A stretch of DNA of 64,000 nucleotides, from assembly GCA_046052345.1 (NCBI GenBank), contig JBJOMN010000032.1, forward strand, positions 56,285-120,284. Reading direction: 5' to 3'. Below the pieces are notes generated by a model that saw only the letters and a list, made by a program, of their open reading frames with translations, ran no database searches and was not told where the DNA came from. The stretch comes from Pollutiaquabacter sp046052345. Lineage in GTDB: Bacteria; Bacteroidota; Bacteroidia; AKYH767-A; 2013-40CM-41-45. Within the stretch, counting starts at the first letter, position 1. Each line of letters begins with the position of its first letter. Position numbers and translations under genes: made by a program. Positions 1 through 8,038 of this stretch are shown here, one piece after another.

Positions 1-120
1 CCGGAAAAGGTAGCGGAAATCTATGAGGCGGGAGCCGACATGGTCGTCGTGGGGAACATCCTGGAAGAAGCCCCTGAAACCCTGTTCGGGCTGACGGATG
101 CAGCAAAGTCTTTCCGCTGA
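1..120 (+). CDS. Geranylgeranylglyceryl/heptaprenylglyceryl phosphate synthase, C-terminal fragment
   Basis: Frame 1 is open from the window edge to a TGA at 118-120, giving the last 39 residues. The stretch GADMVVVGNILEE matches the C-terminal phosphate-binding strand and loop of the PcrB/GGGP synthase TIM barrel. That family joins sn-glycerol-1-phosphate to a polyprenyl diphosphate to make an ether lipid precursor. Bacteroidota carry homologues of this otherwise archaeal/Firmicutes enzyme. Only the tail is present, so the product length and the prenyl chain specificity cannot be judged. It converges on the AraC-type gene 12 bases downstream. Confidence 0.7.
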   Translation, partial: PEKVAEIYEAGADMVVVGNILEEAPETLFGLTDAAKSFR

Positions 121-131
121 AGAGCGGCCTT

Positions 132-1052
132 TCAATCAGCCTCCTTCATGCTCCTCATGGAAGTGGCATTCACCCCGAAGCGCATTTTGAAACGACGGCT
201 GAAGTAAGCGGGATCCCTGAACCCGACTTCACGGGAGATCTCCTGAATACTGTCGGGCCGTGTCTGTAAAAGACGCTTGGCACGCTGCAGGCGCTGGTCC
301 TCGATGAAATCCTGGAGGTTGCTCCCCGTAAGCGCTTTGAAGAACTGGCCGACATAATCCTCCGAGACATAGGCGATCTGGGCGAGCACCTTGTTGGAAA
401 GATCTCCGTTGAGATGGGCCTGGATGTGCTTCACGATATCCACCAGACGGCGGTCGGTCAGGTACTCAAGCCTCTCGAGATACCGGCGGTACTGCGGCTT
501 CCTGTCAAGATACCTGCACATGTGGATGATGATCTCCTCCATGTAGTTACGCAGAAGCTTGTCCCTTCCCAGTTTCGACTGCTCGTTCTCCAACGCTATG
601 TAACGTATCAGATGGCTGAACTCCTCATCCGGCACCAGCGGGAAGGGAGGAAGACCGAGTGTCTCGAAAAAGGGGATCGTATCGTAGAGCAATGCGTCGA
701 AGGAGACCGTGATCACCACCTCCTGCTTTTTGGACAAGTCGGAAAGTCCGCTCACCGGACGGAAGTATTTCCCCATCCGTTCCTCGTCGTCGAAGTCGGA
801 GGCGGAGAGCGCAGACAAGGCACCTTTCCCGTATCGGACATGAATCGGTTGCCCTGCAGGAAAAAAGAAGAAGCTTTTCGGCGGCACTTCCATGAAAGAT
901 TCTCCCGCAGCGAGGTGCCCCCGGTCCAACAGTATGATATGGTTGTGCGGCTGCAGCGCCCCTTCGACGGTCAGGGGCTGGGGGACTTCCCAATAGGCCG
1001 CACCCTTGAAATAGATGTGCAGTGAATCAATGAGCCGGGCGAAGAGAGACAC
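132..1052 (-). CDS. AraC family transcriptional regulator
   Basis: A 306-residue regulator. Residues about 205-303 form the tandem helix-turn-helix DNA-binding domain. The first HTH is around SNKVLAQIAYVSEDYVGQFF and the second around SIQEISREVGFRDPAYFSR, followed by the typical FGVNATSMR tail. The N-terminal 190 residues (FFFFPAGQPIHVRYGKG) look like a cupin-type ligand-sensing domain, but the ligand cannot be read. The start used is GTG at 1052; no better ATG lies upstream in frame. It is divergent from pnuC with about 107 bases between them, so it might control pnuC and the following kinase gene. That link is inference from position only. Confidence 0.88.
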   Translation of the reverse strand: MSLFARLIDSLHIYFKGAAYWEVPQPLTVEGALQPHNHIILLDRGHLAAGESFMEVPPKSFFFFPAGQPIHVRYGKGALSALSASDFDDEERMGKYFRPVSGLSDLSKKQEVVITVSFDALLYDTIPFFETLGLPPFPLVPDEEFSHLIRYIALENEQSKLGRDKLLRNYMEEIIIHMCRYLDRKPQYRRYLERLEYLTDRRLVDIVKHIQAHLNGDLSNKVLAQIAYVSEDYVGQFFKALTGSNLQDFIEDQRLQRAKRLLQTRPDSIQEISREVGFRDPAYFSRRFKMRFGVNATSMRSMKEAD

Positions 1053-1159
1053 GGGATCGGTCTTAGGATGCGCAACCCAAAGCTAACCAACCGCTACGTC
1101 AAATACAATCCTGCACCTCGGAGCTTAAAAAGGTGAAATAATGACCATATTTACGGAAT

Positions 1160-1786
1160 ATGGAACCGGCATTCTCGCTTTTCAGCCAACCCGTATCGTG
1201 GCTGGAGTTGGCTGCGGCCGTCGCAGGAATAATCGGTGTGTTACTTACCATACGACGAAACATCCTGTGTTTTCCCGTGGGCATCGTCAATGTTTCCCTC
1301 TACTGTTACCTTTTTCTGTTACCGGAGGTTCGACTGTATGCGGATGCTCTCCTGCAGGCCGTTTTCTGCATCCTTCTCGTTTACGGCTGGGTGAACTGGA
1401 AACGTGCGGACTCCGCAGCGAAACCGGAAGTCTCCTCCATGTCTTCATTCGAATGGAAGGTGTTTTCACTGACCGTCCTCGCGGGAGCCGCTTTCCTGGG
1501 ATACCTGTTACAGAACTTCACCGACGCCTCCCTCCCGTGGCCGGATGCCGTCCTCACAGCAGTATCACTCGGGGCACAATGGATGGTGGCGAAAGTCCGG
1601 CGTGAGAACTGGTGGCTGTGGATCGCCGTAAATACGGCCTATATTCCTTTGTATATTTACAAATCCTTGCCGCTCACCGCGGGGCTGTATCTGGTTTTTC
1701 TGCTGCTCGCGGTACACGGACATCGCACATGGAAATTGAAACTTTATAGCCATGAGACTACTACGAATCGCGCTGCTCGGACCTGA
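1160..1786 (+). CDS. pnuC: PnuC-family vitamin transporter (nicotinamide riboside or thiamine type)
   Basis: A 208-residue integral membrane protein with about seven hydrophobic segments. It carries the family signature near the C terminus, NWWLWIAVNTAYIPLYIYK, in which the WWxW motif and Asn line the substrate path. PnuC proteins are facilitated-diffusion carriers for nicotinamide riboside. Close relatives (PnuT) carry thiamine and others riboflavin. The gene overlaps the next one, a NadR-like kinase, by 35 bases, so the two are translationally coupled; phosphorylation by the kinase would trap the imported substrate. A TPP riboswitch and a TonB receptor follow, which leaves thiamine as an alternative substrate. 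The family is certain; the substrate is not. Confidence 0.9.
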   Translation: MEPAFSLFSQPVSWLELAAAVAGIIGVLLTIRRNILCFPVGIVNVSLYCYLFLLPEVRLYADALLQAVFCILLVYGWVNWKRADSAAKPEVSSMSSFEWKVFSLTVLAGAAFLGYLLQNFTDASLPWPDAVLTAVSLGAQWMVAKVRRENWWLWIAVNTAYIPLYIYKSLPLTAGLYLVFLLLAVHGHRTWKLKLYSHETTTNRAART

Positions 1787-2285
1787 ATCGTCCGGCAAAT
1801 CCCGCCTTGCCGAATCGCTGGCGGAACATTTCAAAACGACATGGGTTCCTGAATACGCACGCACGTTCCTGGCGGGCCGCACCGGGAATTATACCCGCGA
1901 AGATGTGCTATACTGCGCCGCCGGACAACGCGCTCTCGAAGACGCAAAAGCCACTGAAGCTGACAAATATCTTTTCTGTGATACGGAGATGATCAATTTC
2001 AAGGTCTGGCTGACCGACAAATTCGGATCAGCGCCCGCCTGGATCACCGAGGACCTCAAGTCACGGTACGACGCTTACCTGCTGACGTCACCGGACCTGC
2101 CATTTGTCAATGACCCTTTGCGCGAAAATCCGGACAGACGGGATCATTTCTTTGATGTCTATCGCAAGGAGTTAACCGCATCGGGCATTCCCTTTGAAAT
2201 CATCAGCGGCAAAGGGGAGGAAAGGCTGCGCAAAGCTATGGAAGCCTTGGAAAAACTGACTGCAGCGACAGCCGGTAAGATATAA
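1752..2285 (+). CDS. NadR-like ATPase/ribosylnicotinamide kinase
   Basis: A 177-residue P-loop protein. The Walker A motif GPESSGKS lies at residues 9-16, and the family features VPEYAR (about residue 34) and LFCDTE (about residue 74) follow. This is the C-terminal kinase domain of NadR standing alone, without the nucleotidyltransferase or HTH domains. In NadR this domain phosphorylates nicotinamide riboside to NMN. It starts inside the end of pnuC (35-base overlap), which is the classic transporter-plus-trapping-kinase pair. Because the next gene is thiamine-regulated, a role in phosphorylating another vitamin cannot be excluded from sequence alone. Confidence 0.85.
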   Translation: MRLLRIALLGPESSGKSRLAESLAEHFKTTWVPEYARTFLAGRTGNYTREDVLYCAAGQRALEDAKATEADKYLFCDTEMINFKVWLTDKFGSAPAWITEDLKSRYDAYLLTSPDLPFVNDPLRENPDRRDHFFDVYRKELTASGIPFEIISGKGEERLRKAMEALEKLTAATAGKI

Positions 2286-2339
2286 CGTCAGGATTTCTCC
2301 TTCCCTGAGGACCGCTTTCTCGCGTCAAACTATAATGCC

Positions 2340-2347
2340 TACCTTTG
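2340..2347 (+). promoter_or_regulatory. Bacteroidota -7 box (TACCTTTG) of the TPP riboswitch transcript
   Basis: TACCTTTG matches the Bacteroidota consensus TAnnTTTG. It lies just ahead of the TPP aptamer, as expected for the promoter of a riboswitch leader. No TTG stands exactly 19 bases upstream, so the -33 element is weak. Confidence 0.65.
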
Positions 2348-2350
2348 ACC

Positions 2351-2434
2351 TACTGGGGTGCTTCCGTCACGACGGATGCTGAGATCACACCCATCGAACC
2401 TGAACAGGGTAATGCCTGCGAAGGGAGGTTGGTA
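2351..2434 (+). ncRNA. TPP riboswitch (THI box)
   Basis: The conserved thi-box words occur in the correct order: GGGGTGC near 2355, CTGAGATCACACCC at 2379-2392, GAACCTGAACAGGGTAATGC at 2396-2415, then GCGAAGGGA at 2418-2426. These are the pyrimidine-sensing and pyrophosphate-sensing helices of the TPP aptamer. Thiamine pyrophosphate binding would lower expression of the downstream TonB-dependent receptor, marking it as a thiamine uptake gene. About 60 bases separate the aptamer from the start codon. Confidence 0.95.
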
Positions 2435-2443
2435 CATTTTTTT

Positions 2444-2471
2444 CGGACGCATGTCCCCGGTGTTGCGTCCG
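2444..2471 (+). promoter_or_regulatory. Perfect 8-bp hairpin between TPP aptamer and start codon (possible expression platform)
   Basis: CGGACGCA at 2444-2451 pairs exactly with TGCGTCCG at 2464-2471 around a 12-base loop. The T-run lies before the stem (2437-2443) rather than after it, so this is not a standard intrinsic terminator on the + strand. It sits 22 bases before the ATG and may act at translation initiation, but the mechanism is not shown by the sequence. Confidence 0.5.
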
Positions 2472-2493
2472 TGTCGGACCTGATTCAATCATC

Positions 2494-4869
2494 ATGAACA
2501 ACAAAAAAACCGGGGTGCTTTGCACCGTATTTTTCCTTTCGTGGATTATCATTGCCGGACGCGCGGGCGCCCAGGGAATACTCAGCGGCATCGTCACTGA
2601 CGGAAACGGCGGGCTTCCTGTGCCCGGCGTGGTACTTAACATCGAAGGCTCCTACTCCGCTACCGTCACCGATCATGCGGGAAGGTTTCGTTTCGAACGT
2701 CTGCCCGGCTCGGAAGCGACCCTCATCACGTCACATATCGCCTTTGAGCAGAAAAAAATCACTGCAACACTTCCTTCCGAGGATTTACGGATCGCACTTT
2801 CTCCCAGGACCTATCTCTCGGAGGAGGTGAACATCAGCGCTACTCGTGCAGGCACGAGATCGGCCTATGCGTTCACTACCATCTACAAGGAGAGCTTGGA
2901 AGAGACTAATCTCGGAAAGGATCTGCCGGTGTTGCTGCAACTGCAGCCCTCTACGGTCACGACCTCGGACGCCGGTAACGGCGTTGGTTATACCGGAATA
3001 CGTATCCGGGGAAGTGATGCGACGAGGGTCAATGTGACCATCAACGGCATACCGCTCAACGACGCCGAATCGCACCAGGTCTACTGGGTGGACCTCCCCG
3101 ATCTGGCCGCTTCCGTGGAAGACATCCAGTTGCAGCGCGGTGTCGGCACGTCTACGAACGGTCCCGGAGCTTTCGGAGGCAGCATGAACATCCGCACCGA
3201 AGCACCGGAACGAGAAGCTTTCGCCACAGTCTCCTCCTCCGCCGGATCCTTTAACACTTACCGGAACTCCATCCGCTTCGGCACCGGCATGCTGCAGGAC
3301 CGTTTCCATCTGGAAGGGAGACTGTCGCGGATAACATCCGACGGATATATCGACAGGGCGACCTCCGACCTCTCCTCCCTGTACCTTTCCGCCGGCTATT
3401 CTTCAGACAAACAATCCGTTCGGGTGCTCTTTCTCTCCGGACGCGAGAAGACCTACCAGGCCTGGTACGGTGTGCCGGAAGACTCCATCGCCACCAATCG
3501 GACTTTCAATCCTGCCGGTCTCTATTTCGACCGCTTCGGCAACATCGGATTCTATGACAACCAGACGGACAATTACCGCCAGAACCATCTTCAGGCACTT
3601 TGGTCCTACGACCTCTCCAAGGGATGGATGCTGAATGCCGCGCTGCATCACACCGGCGGAAAGGGTTATTACGAGGAGTTCATCGACGAGGATTATTACA
3701 ACGGCGTGGATCCCGTTCAGGACAGCATGTACATACGGCCCTACGATATCCGGCAGCGATGGCTGGACAATTCTTTTTACGGCATGACGTGGTCGGTCCG
3801 TCACAGCGGAAGAAAGCTGGAGTTCAACGCCGGCGGTGCCGCCAGCCGGTATTCGGGCGATCATTTCGGAAAAATAATCTGGCAGAATTACAACACGCTC
3901 CAGACCGGGCCTTACCGGTATTACGATGACGATGCATTGAAATCGGACCTGAATGTATTCGCCAAGGCTGAATACGAGGCGGTCGCAGGACTGGTGATCA
4001 CCGGTGATGTCCAGTACCGTCACATCAACTATTCGTTCACCGGACTGGATGCCGGAGGCGATCCGTTGCCGGCGGACGTCCGTCTCGACTTCTTCAATCC
4101 GAAAGCCGGCATATCCTGGGAGCCGAACAATTGGCACCGCTGGTACGCGTCGGTCAGTGTCGGCCAAAAGGAACCGGTGCGTGACGATTATGTGGCTTCC
4201 TCCCCGGAATCCAGACCGTTGCCGGAACTGATGATCGACTACGAAGGCGGCTACCGTTACAGCGGTCACCGGGTGAGCGTCAATCTGAATCTGTTCTACA
4301 TGGATTATGTGCGGCAGCTGGTACTCAACGGCAGCATCAACAATGTCGGAGAATTCGTACGTGAAAGCGTGGGAGACAGCTACCGCAGCGGCATTGAAGT
4401 GGAAGCTGCTTGGGCTCCTTCCGCGAAATGGAACTTCCGTATGAATGCGACGGTTTCCCGCAACAGGATAAGCAGCTACCCGGAATACTCCTACGATTCA
4501 TCGACGGTATTCCGTATAGATTACCTGAACACACCGATCGCCTATTCCCCGGAAGCGGTCGGAGCCCTGTCAGCGGACTGGAAACCCGTCTCTTCTTTGT
4601 CGGTCTCCCTCACCGGAAAATATGTTGGCAGCCAGTACCTGGACAATACGCGTAACGAAGCGCATCGGTTGGATGCATACCTGGTGAACGATCTGCAGCT
4701 GAGTTGGTCGCCGTCGTTAAAAGGGACGAAAGAACTGGCTTTCACCGTGGCCGTTTACAATCTGACCGACCGCATGTACAGTGCGAACGGGTATGTCTAT
4801 TACGGTACCGATTACCTGTTCCCGCAGGCAGGAAGACACTTCATGGCGGGAGTGAGAGTGGGGATTTGA
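2494..4869 (+). CDS. TonB-dependent outer-membrane receptor, TPP-riboswitch controlled (probable thiamine receptor)
   Basis: A 791-residue receptor. A Sec signal peptide (about residues 1-26, ending AGRAGAQ) is followed by a carboxypeptidase-regulatory-like domain (about 28-110; SGIVTDGNGGLPVPGV). Then come the plug (about 125-235; GYTGIRIRGSDATRVNVTIN and SMNIRTEAP) and a 22-strand-type barrel ending in an aromatic-rich strand and FMAGVRVGI. It binds a ligand at the surface and imports it with energy from TonB-ExbBD; one such set lies at 39.9-42 kb. The TPP riboswitch upstream points to thiamine or a thiamine compound. The start is ATG at 2494, in frame with the signal peptide. Confidence 0.95.
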   Translation: MNNKKTGVLCTVFFLSWIIIAGRAGAQGILSGIVTDGNGGLPVPGVVLNIEGSYSATVTDHAGRFRFERLPGSEATLITSHIAFEQKKITATLPSEDLRIALSPRTYLSEEVNISATRAGTRSAYAFTTIYKESLEETNLGKDLPVLLQLQPSTVTTSDAGNGVGYTGIRIRGSDATRVNVTINGIPLNDAESHQVYWVDLPDLAASVEDIQLQRGVGTSTNGPGAFGGSMNIRTEAPEREAFATVSSSAGSFNTYRNSIRFGTGMLQDRFHLEGRLSRITSDGYIDRATSDLSSLYLSAGYSSDKQSVRVLFLSGREKTYQAWYGVPEDSIATNRTFNPAGLYFDRFGNIGFYDNQTDNYRQNHLQALWSYDLSKGWMLNAALHHTGGKGYYEEFIDEDYYNGVDPVQDSMYIRPYDIRQRWLDNSFYGMTWSVRHSGRKLEFNAGGAASRYSGDHFGKIIWQNYNTLQTGPYRYYDDDALKSDLNVFAKAEYEAVAGLVITGDVQYRHINYSFTGLDAGGDPLPADVRLDFFNPKAGISWEPNNWHRWYASVSVGQKEPVRDDYVASSPESRPLPELMIDYEGGYRYSGHRVSVNLNLFYMDYVRQLVLNGSINNVGEFVRESVGDSYRSGIEVEAAWAPSAKWNFRMNATVSRNRISSYPEYSYDSSTVFRIDYLNTPIAYSPEAVGALSADWKPVSSLSVSLTGKYVGSQYLDNTRNEAHRLDAYLVNDLQLSWSPSLKGTKELAFTVAVYNLTDRMYSANGYVYYGTDYLFPQAGRHFMAGVRVGI

Positions 4870-4894
4870 TTGCGGGAGGCAGCGGTGAATTTGC

Positions 4895-4984
4895 GAGTTA
4901 CGCGTTGCGAGTTGCGTGTTGCGAGTTACGAGTTGCGAGCAACGAATCAGTAGCAGGAAACTCCGAACTGCGAACCGCGAACCG
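4895..4984. repeat. Diverged 7-bp tandem repeats between convergent genes
   Basis: Six consecutive heptamers run 4895-4936: gagttac, gcgttgc, gagttgc, gtgttgc, gagttac, gagttgc. The array then flips orientation at GTTGCGAGCAAC (4932-4943). Three heptamers of the opposite sense follow at 4964-4984 (cgaactg, cgaaccg, cgaaccg). It lies 25 bases after the receptor stop codon and before the convergent LRR gene end. Similar period-7 arrays lie at 8039 and 26661. Confidence 0.85.
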
Positions 4985-4992
4985 TTCTCTCG

Positions 4993-5631
4993 TCAGTTCT
5001 TACACGCGCAACTCGGCGACATGTTCACCTTGGCGGAGCGCACTACTAACGAATCGATCCGGGCCTGCATTTCGTCGGAGAAAAGGATGCCGCGTAGCTC
5101 TAAAAGCTGAAGGTTCTGCAACTTGGATAACTCATCCGGAACATCCTCCAGCTCATTGTCCCATAGCTCGAGGACTTCCAGTTCGGAAAGGTCGCCGATC
5201 GAAGGCGGCAACTGACGAATAAGGTTCCTGTTCAAACCCAACGTCTGAAGTGAAGAGAGTTTTCCGATCTCCTCCGGAAGGAATTCCAGTCGGTTACCCG
5301 AAAGCTCCAGATGCTTCAAAGCCGTAAGATTGCCGATTTCCGACGGAAGCGAATCGATTCGGTTGCGGCTCAGGTCCAGATGGACCAGGTTTTTCATTCC
5401 GAAAATCACGGCAGGAATCGAATCAAGTTTGCGCCCCCTCAGGACCAGCACTTCCACCTTGTCAGGATCCTTCATCGCTTCCTGAAGGCTGGTAAAGTAG
5501 CCCGGATCCCCGGGCACCGATTTCTTGGAGACAACGGCAGGCACCTCCTCCTCTGTCGGGTCCTGCGCAAAAGCAGAAGTGACCGTCAGAATCAAGATGC
5601 AGAGCGCCAATATGGGATACCTGTGTCTCAT
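4993..5631 (-). CDS. Secreted leucine-rich repeat protein
   Basis: A 212-residue protein with a clear Sec signal peptide (residues 1-22, ending TSAFA before QDP). About six 23-residue leucine-rich repeats follow from residue 59 to 190, with consensus LxxLxLsxNxIxxLPxxIgxL (for example LVHLDLSRNRIDSLP). The C-terminal tail carries two cysteines (SPSCACKN). LRR solenoids bind proteins, but no partner is visible. The 3' end faces the TonB receptor across the heptamer repeats. The gene stands alone on the minus strand, 17 bases downstream of the ribF stop codon, so it could be co-transcribed from the ribF promoter. The function is unknown. Confidence 0.88.
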   Translation of the reverse strand: MRHRYPILALCILILTVTSAFAQDPTEEEVPAVVSKKSVPGDPGYFTSLQEAMKDPDKVEVLVLRGRKLDSIPAVIFGMKNLVHLDLSRNRIDSLPSEIGNLTALKHLELSGNRLEFLPEEIGKLSSLQTLGLNRNLIRQLPPSIGDLSELEVLELWDNELEDVPDELSKLQNLQLLELRGILFSDEMQARIDSLVVRSAKVNMSPSCACKN

Positions 5632-5648
5632 TTCCTTATTTGAGAACG

Positions 5649-6575
5649 TCAGGAAAGGATTTTTGTTGCACTACGGCGGTCCTCTTCGAGCAACAACCTC
5701 AATTCCTCCATCGAACCGACGTTCCGGTCGTCGCGGATACGGGACTTGATATGGACCGTCACCTCCTTGCCGTAGATATCGCTGTCGAAATCGAAGAGAT
5801 TGACCTCGATGTTCCTGAAACGTCCGTTTACCACGGGCCTGTTGCCGATGTAAAGCATCCCCCGATGCCGAACACCGGAAACCTCCGCCCAAACGGCGTA
5901 GATGCCGTCGGCAGGTATCAGTTTATAAGATTCCGGAATGTCGAGGTTGGCGGTGGGAAATCCGATGGTTCTGCCGAGCCGGTCCCCTTGGACCACGTTT
6001 CCTGTAAGTGTAAAATCGTGCCCGAGCAGGGCGTTGGCGGCATCCATGTCCCCGTTCAGCAAGGCGGCACGGATCTTTGTCGAACTGACGGCCAGCTCAT
6101 TGACTACCTGCTTGGGAATCTCCTCCAGACCGAAGCCGTACAAAGGCGCCATCTCCTCCAGATCCTTGAACGATCCTTCGCGGTTTCGACCGAAGTGATG
6201 GTCGTACCCGATGACAAGCGTGCGCATGCCGACACGCTTGACGAGAAGATCGCGCACAAAGCCGGCGGCTGTGATCCTGGAGAACTCCTTGTTGAACGGC
6301 TGGACGATCAGGTGTTCGACGCCGAATCTGCTCAGGAGCGCCTGACGTTCACGCAGCGTGGTGATCAGCTGCAAGCTGTTATCCTCCGGCTGAAGGACCA
6401 TACGCGGATGGGGAAAGAAGGTCAGCACCACCGTTTCTCCCTGCTGCTCCCGGGCGATTTCCAACAAGCGCCGGATGATGCGCTGATGACCGATGTGAAC
6501 ACCGTCAAACGTACCGATGGTGACAACCGCCTTCTCCAGGCGGGGAAATTCCTCCAATGAACTGTAAACCTTCAC
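5649..6575 (-). CDS. ribF: Bifunctional riboflavin kinase/FAD synthetase
   Basis: A 308-residue protein with the two RibF domains. The N-terminal FMN adenylyltransferase domain (about 1-175) has the nucleotidyltransferase motif GTFDGVHIGHQ near residue 20. The C-terminal flavokinase domain (about 180-305) has VVQGDRLGRTIGFPTANL and the downstream GMLYIGNRP strand. Together they convert riboflavin to FMN and FAD. The start is most likely GTG at 6575 (MKVYSS); an in-frame TTG two codons upstream at 6581 also exists. A minus-strand TAATTTTG lies 20 bases upstream. No FMN riboswitch is seen. Confidence 0.95.
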   Translation of the reverse strand: MKVYSSLEEFPRLEKAVVTIGTFDGVHIGHQRIIRRLLEIAREQQGETVVLTFFPHPRMVLQPEDNSLQLITTLRERQALLSRFGVEHLIVQPFNKEFSRITAAGFVRDLLVKRVGMRTLVIGYDHHFGRNREGSFKDLEEMAPLYGFGLEEIPKQVVNELAVSSTKIRAALLNGDMDAANALLGHDFTLTGNVVQGDRLGRTIGFPTANLDIPESYKLIPADGIYAVWAEVSGVRHRGMLYIGNRPVVNGRFRNIEVNLFDFDSDIYGKEVTVHIKSRIRDDRNVGSMEELRLLLEEDRRSATKILS

Positions 6576-6594
6576 ACACAAATGATTTCGGATG

Positions 6595-6602
6595 CAAAAT
6601 TA
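6595..6602 (-). promoter_or_regulatory. -7 box (TAATTTTG) for ribF
   Basis: On the minus strand this reads TAATTTTG, matching TAnnTTTG, with its 3' edge 19 bases ahead of the ribF GTG. No exact -33 TTG was found at 19-base spacing, so support is from the -7 box and its position. Confidence 0.5.
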
Positions 6603-6703
6603 CGATGTTCCGGGAACCTAAGCTCACGGGAAAACACGCTTCCGGAAATTGCTAAAACAGGTGAATGTGAGTACTTTCGCCGTTCGTTTAAAACACAAAA
6701 CCC

Positions 6704-8032
6704 ATGTCAGGAAGCAAAATCACCATGTCGGGCGGCAAACTGGTCGTTCCCAACGAACCCATCATCCCCTTTATCGAAGGAGACGGCACCGGGCCGGACA
6801 TCTGGAGAGCTTCCGTACGTGTGCTGGATGCTTCCGTAGCGAAAGCCTATGGAGGAAGCCGTAAGATCGTCTGGAAAGAAGTTCTCGCCGGTGAGAAGGC
6901 ATTCAATCAGACCGGCAACTGGTTGCCCGATGAGACGCTGGACGCTTTCAAGGAATACCTGGTGGGCATCAAAGGACCGCTGACTACGCCGGTCGGCGGT
7001 GGCATTCGCTCCCTGAATGTCGCACTTCGACAGATCCTCGACTTGTATGTATGCCTGCGACCCGTCCGTTGGTTCGAAGGGGTTCCCTCGCCGGTCAAGA
7101 ATCCGGGTGCTGTCGACATGGTCATCTTCCGGGAGAACACGGAGGACATCTACGCCGGTATCGAGTTCGCCGCAGGAACAGCCGAAGCAAAGAAGGTCCT
7201 TGATTTCCTGGAAAAGGAATTTCCGAAGGAATTCAATAAGATCCGTTTCGGAACGGACGCGAAAGCCGCAGAGTTCAACCGCATGTCCGGGACGCAAGCT
7301 CCCGGCTCCTTGATGGTCGGACTGGGATTGAAGCCGGTGTCCATGCTCGGCTCCGAGCGACTTATCGGATCGGCGATCGAATACGCCATCCGTCACAAGC
7401 GTAAGTCGGTAACCCTCGTACATAAGGGCAATATCATGAAGTTCACCGAGGGTGCGTTCCGGGACTGGGGATATACGCTCGCCGAGAAGAATTACGGGGA
7501 TAAGGTCTACACCTGGTCGCAGTGGGAGCGCACCAAGAAGGAAAAGGGAGAAGCTGCGGCCAACGAAGAGCAGAAATCGGCGCTCGCAGCCGGCCGCATC
7601 CTGATAAAAGACGCCATCGCCGACATCACGCTCCAGCAGGTGCTGACACGTCCGGAAGATTTCGATGTGATCGCCACGTTGAATCTCAACGGCGACTACC
7701 TGAGCGACGCTTTGGCCGCACAGGTGGGTGGCATCGGCATCGCGCCGGGAGCCAACATCAATTATGTCACCGGCCATGCCATCTTTGAAGCCACCCACGG
7801 CACCGCTCCCAAATACGCAGGTCAGGACAAGGTCAATCCGGGCTCGGTGATCCTCTCCGGGGCCATGTTGCTCGAGCATCTGGGTTGGGTCGAGGCCGCC
7901 CGGCTCATTTACTCCGGCATGGAGAAGAGCATCGGTGCCAAGCGCGTCACCTATGATTTCGAACGACTGATGAGCGGCGCCACCCTGCTGAAGTGCTCGG
8001 AATTCGGAGACGAGATCATCCGGCAGATGTGA
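6704..8032 (+). CDS. icd: NADP-dependent isocitrate dehydrogenase
   Basis: A 442-residue enzyme of the TCA cycle that oxidatively decarboxylates isocitrate to 2-oxoglutarate. The substrate loop GGGIRSLNVALRQ holds the serine that binds isocitrate. VIFRENTEDIYAGIEF and the cofactor region GTAPKYAGQDKVNPGSVIL follow. Length and motifs fit the homodimeric bacterial NADP type rather than the monomeric type. The ATG at 6704 precedes a second in-frame ATG at 6725; the first gives the usual short N-terminal tail. A TACTTTCG near 6671 is a possible weak promoter. The gene is followed at once by heptamer repeats. Confidence 0.96.
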   Translation: MSGSKITMSGGKLVVPNEPIIPFIEGDGTGPDIWRASVRVLDASVAKAYGGSRKIVWKEVLAGEKAFNQTGNWLPDETLDAFKEYLVGIKGPLTTPVGGGIRSLNVALRQILDLYVCLRPVRWFEGVPSPVKNPGAVDMVIFRENTEDIYAGIEFAAGTAEAKKVLDFLEKEFPKEFNKIRFGTDAKAAEFNRMSGTQAPGSLMVGLGLKPVSMLGSERLIGSAIEYAIRHKRKSVTLVHKGNIMKFTEGAFRDWGYTLAEKNYGDKVYTWSQWERTKKEKGEAAANEEQKSALAAGRILIKDAIADITLQQVLTRPEDFDVIATLNLNGDYLSDALAAQVGGIGIAPGANINYVTGHAIFEATHGTAPKYAGQDKVNPGSVILSGAMLLEHLGWVEAARLIYSGMEKSIGAKRVTYDFERLMSGATLLKCSEFGDEIIRQM

Positions 8033-8038
8033 GGTGCC

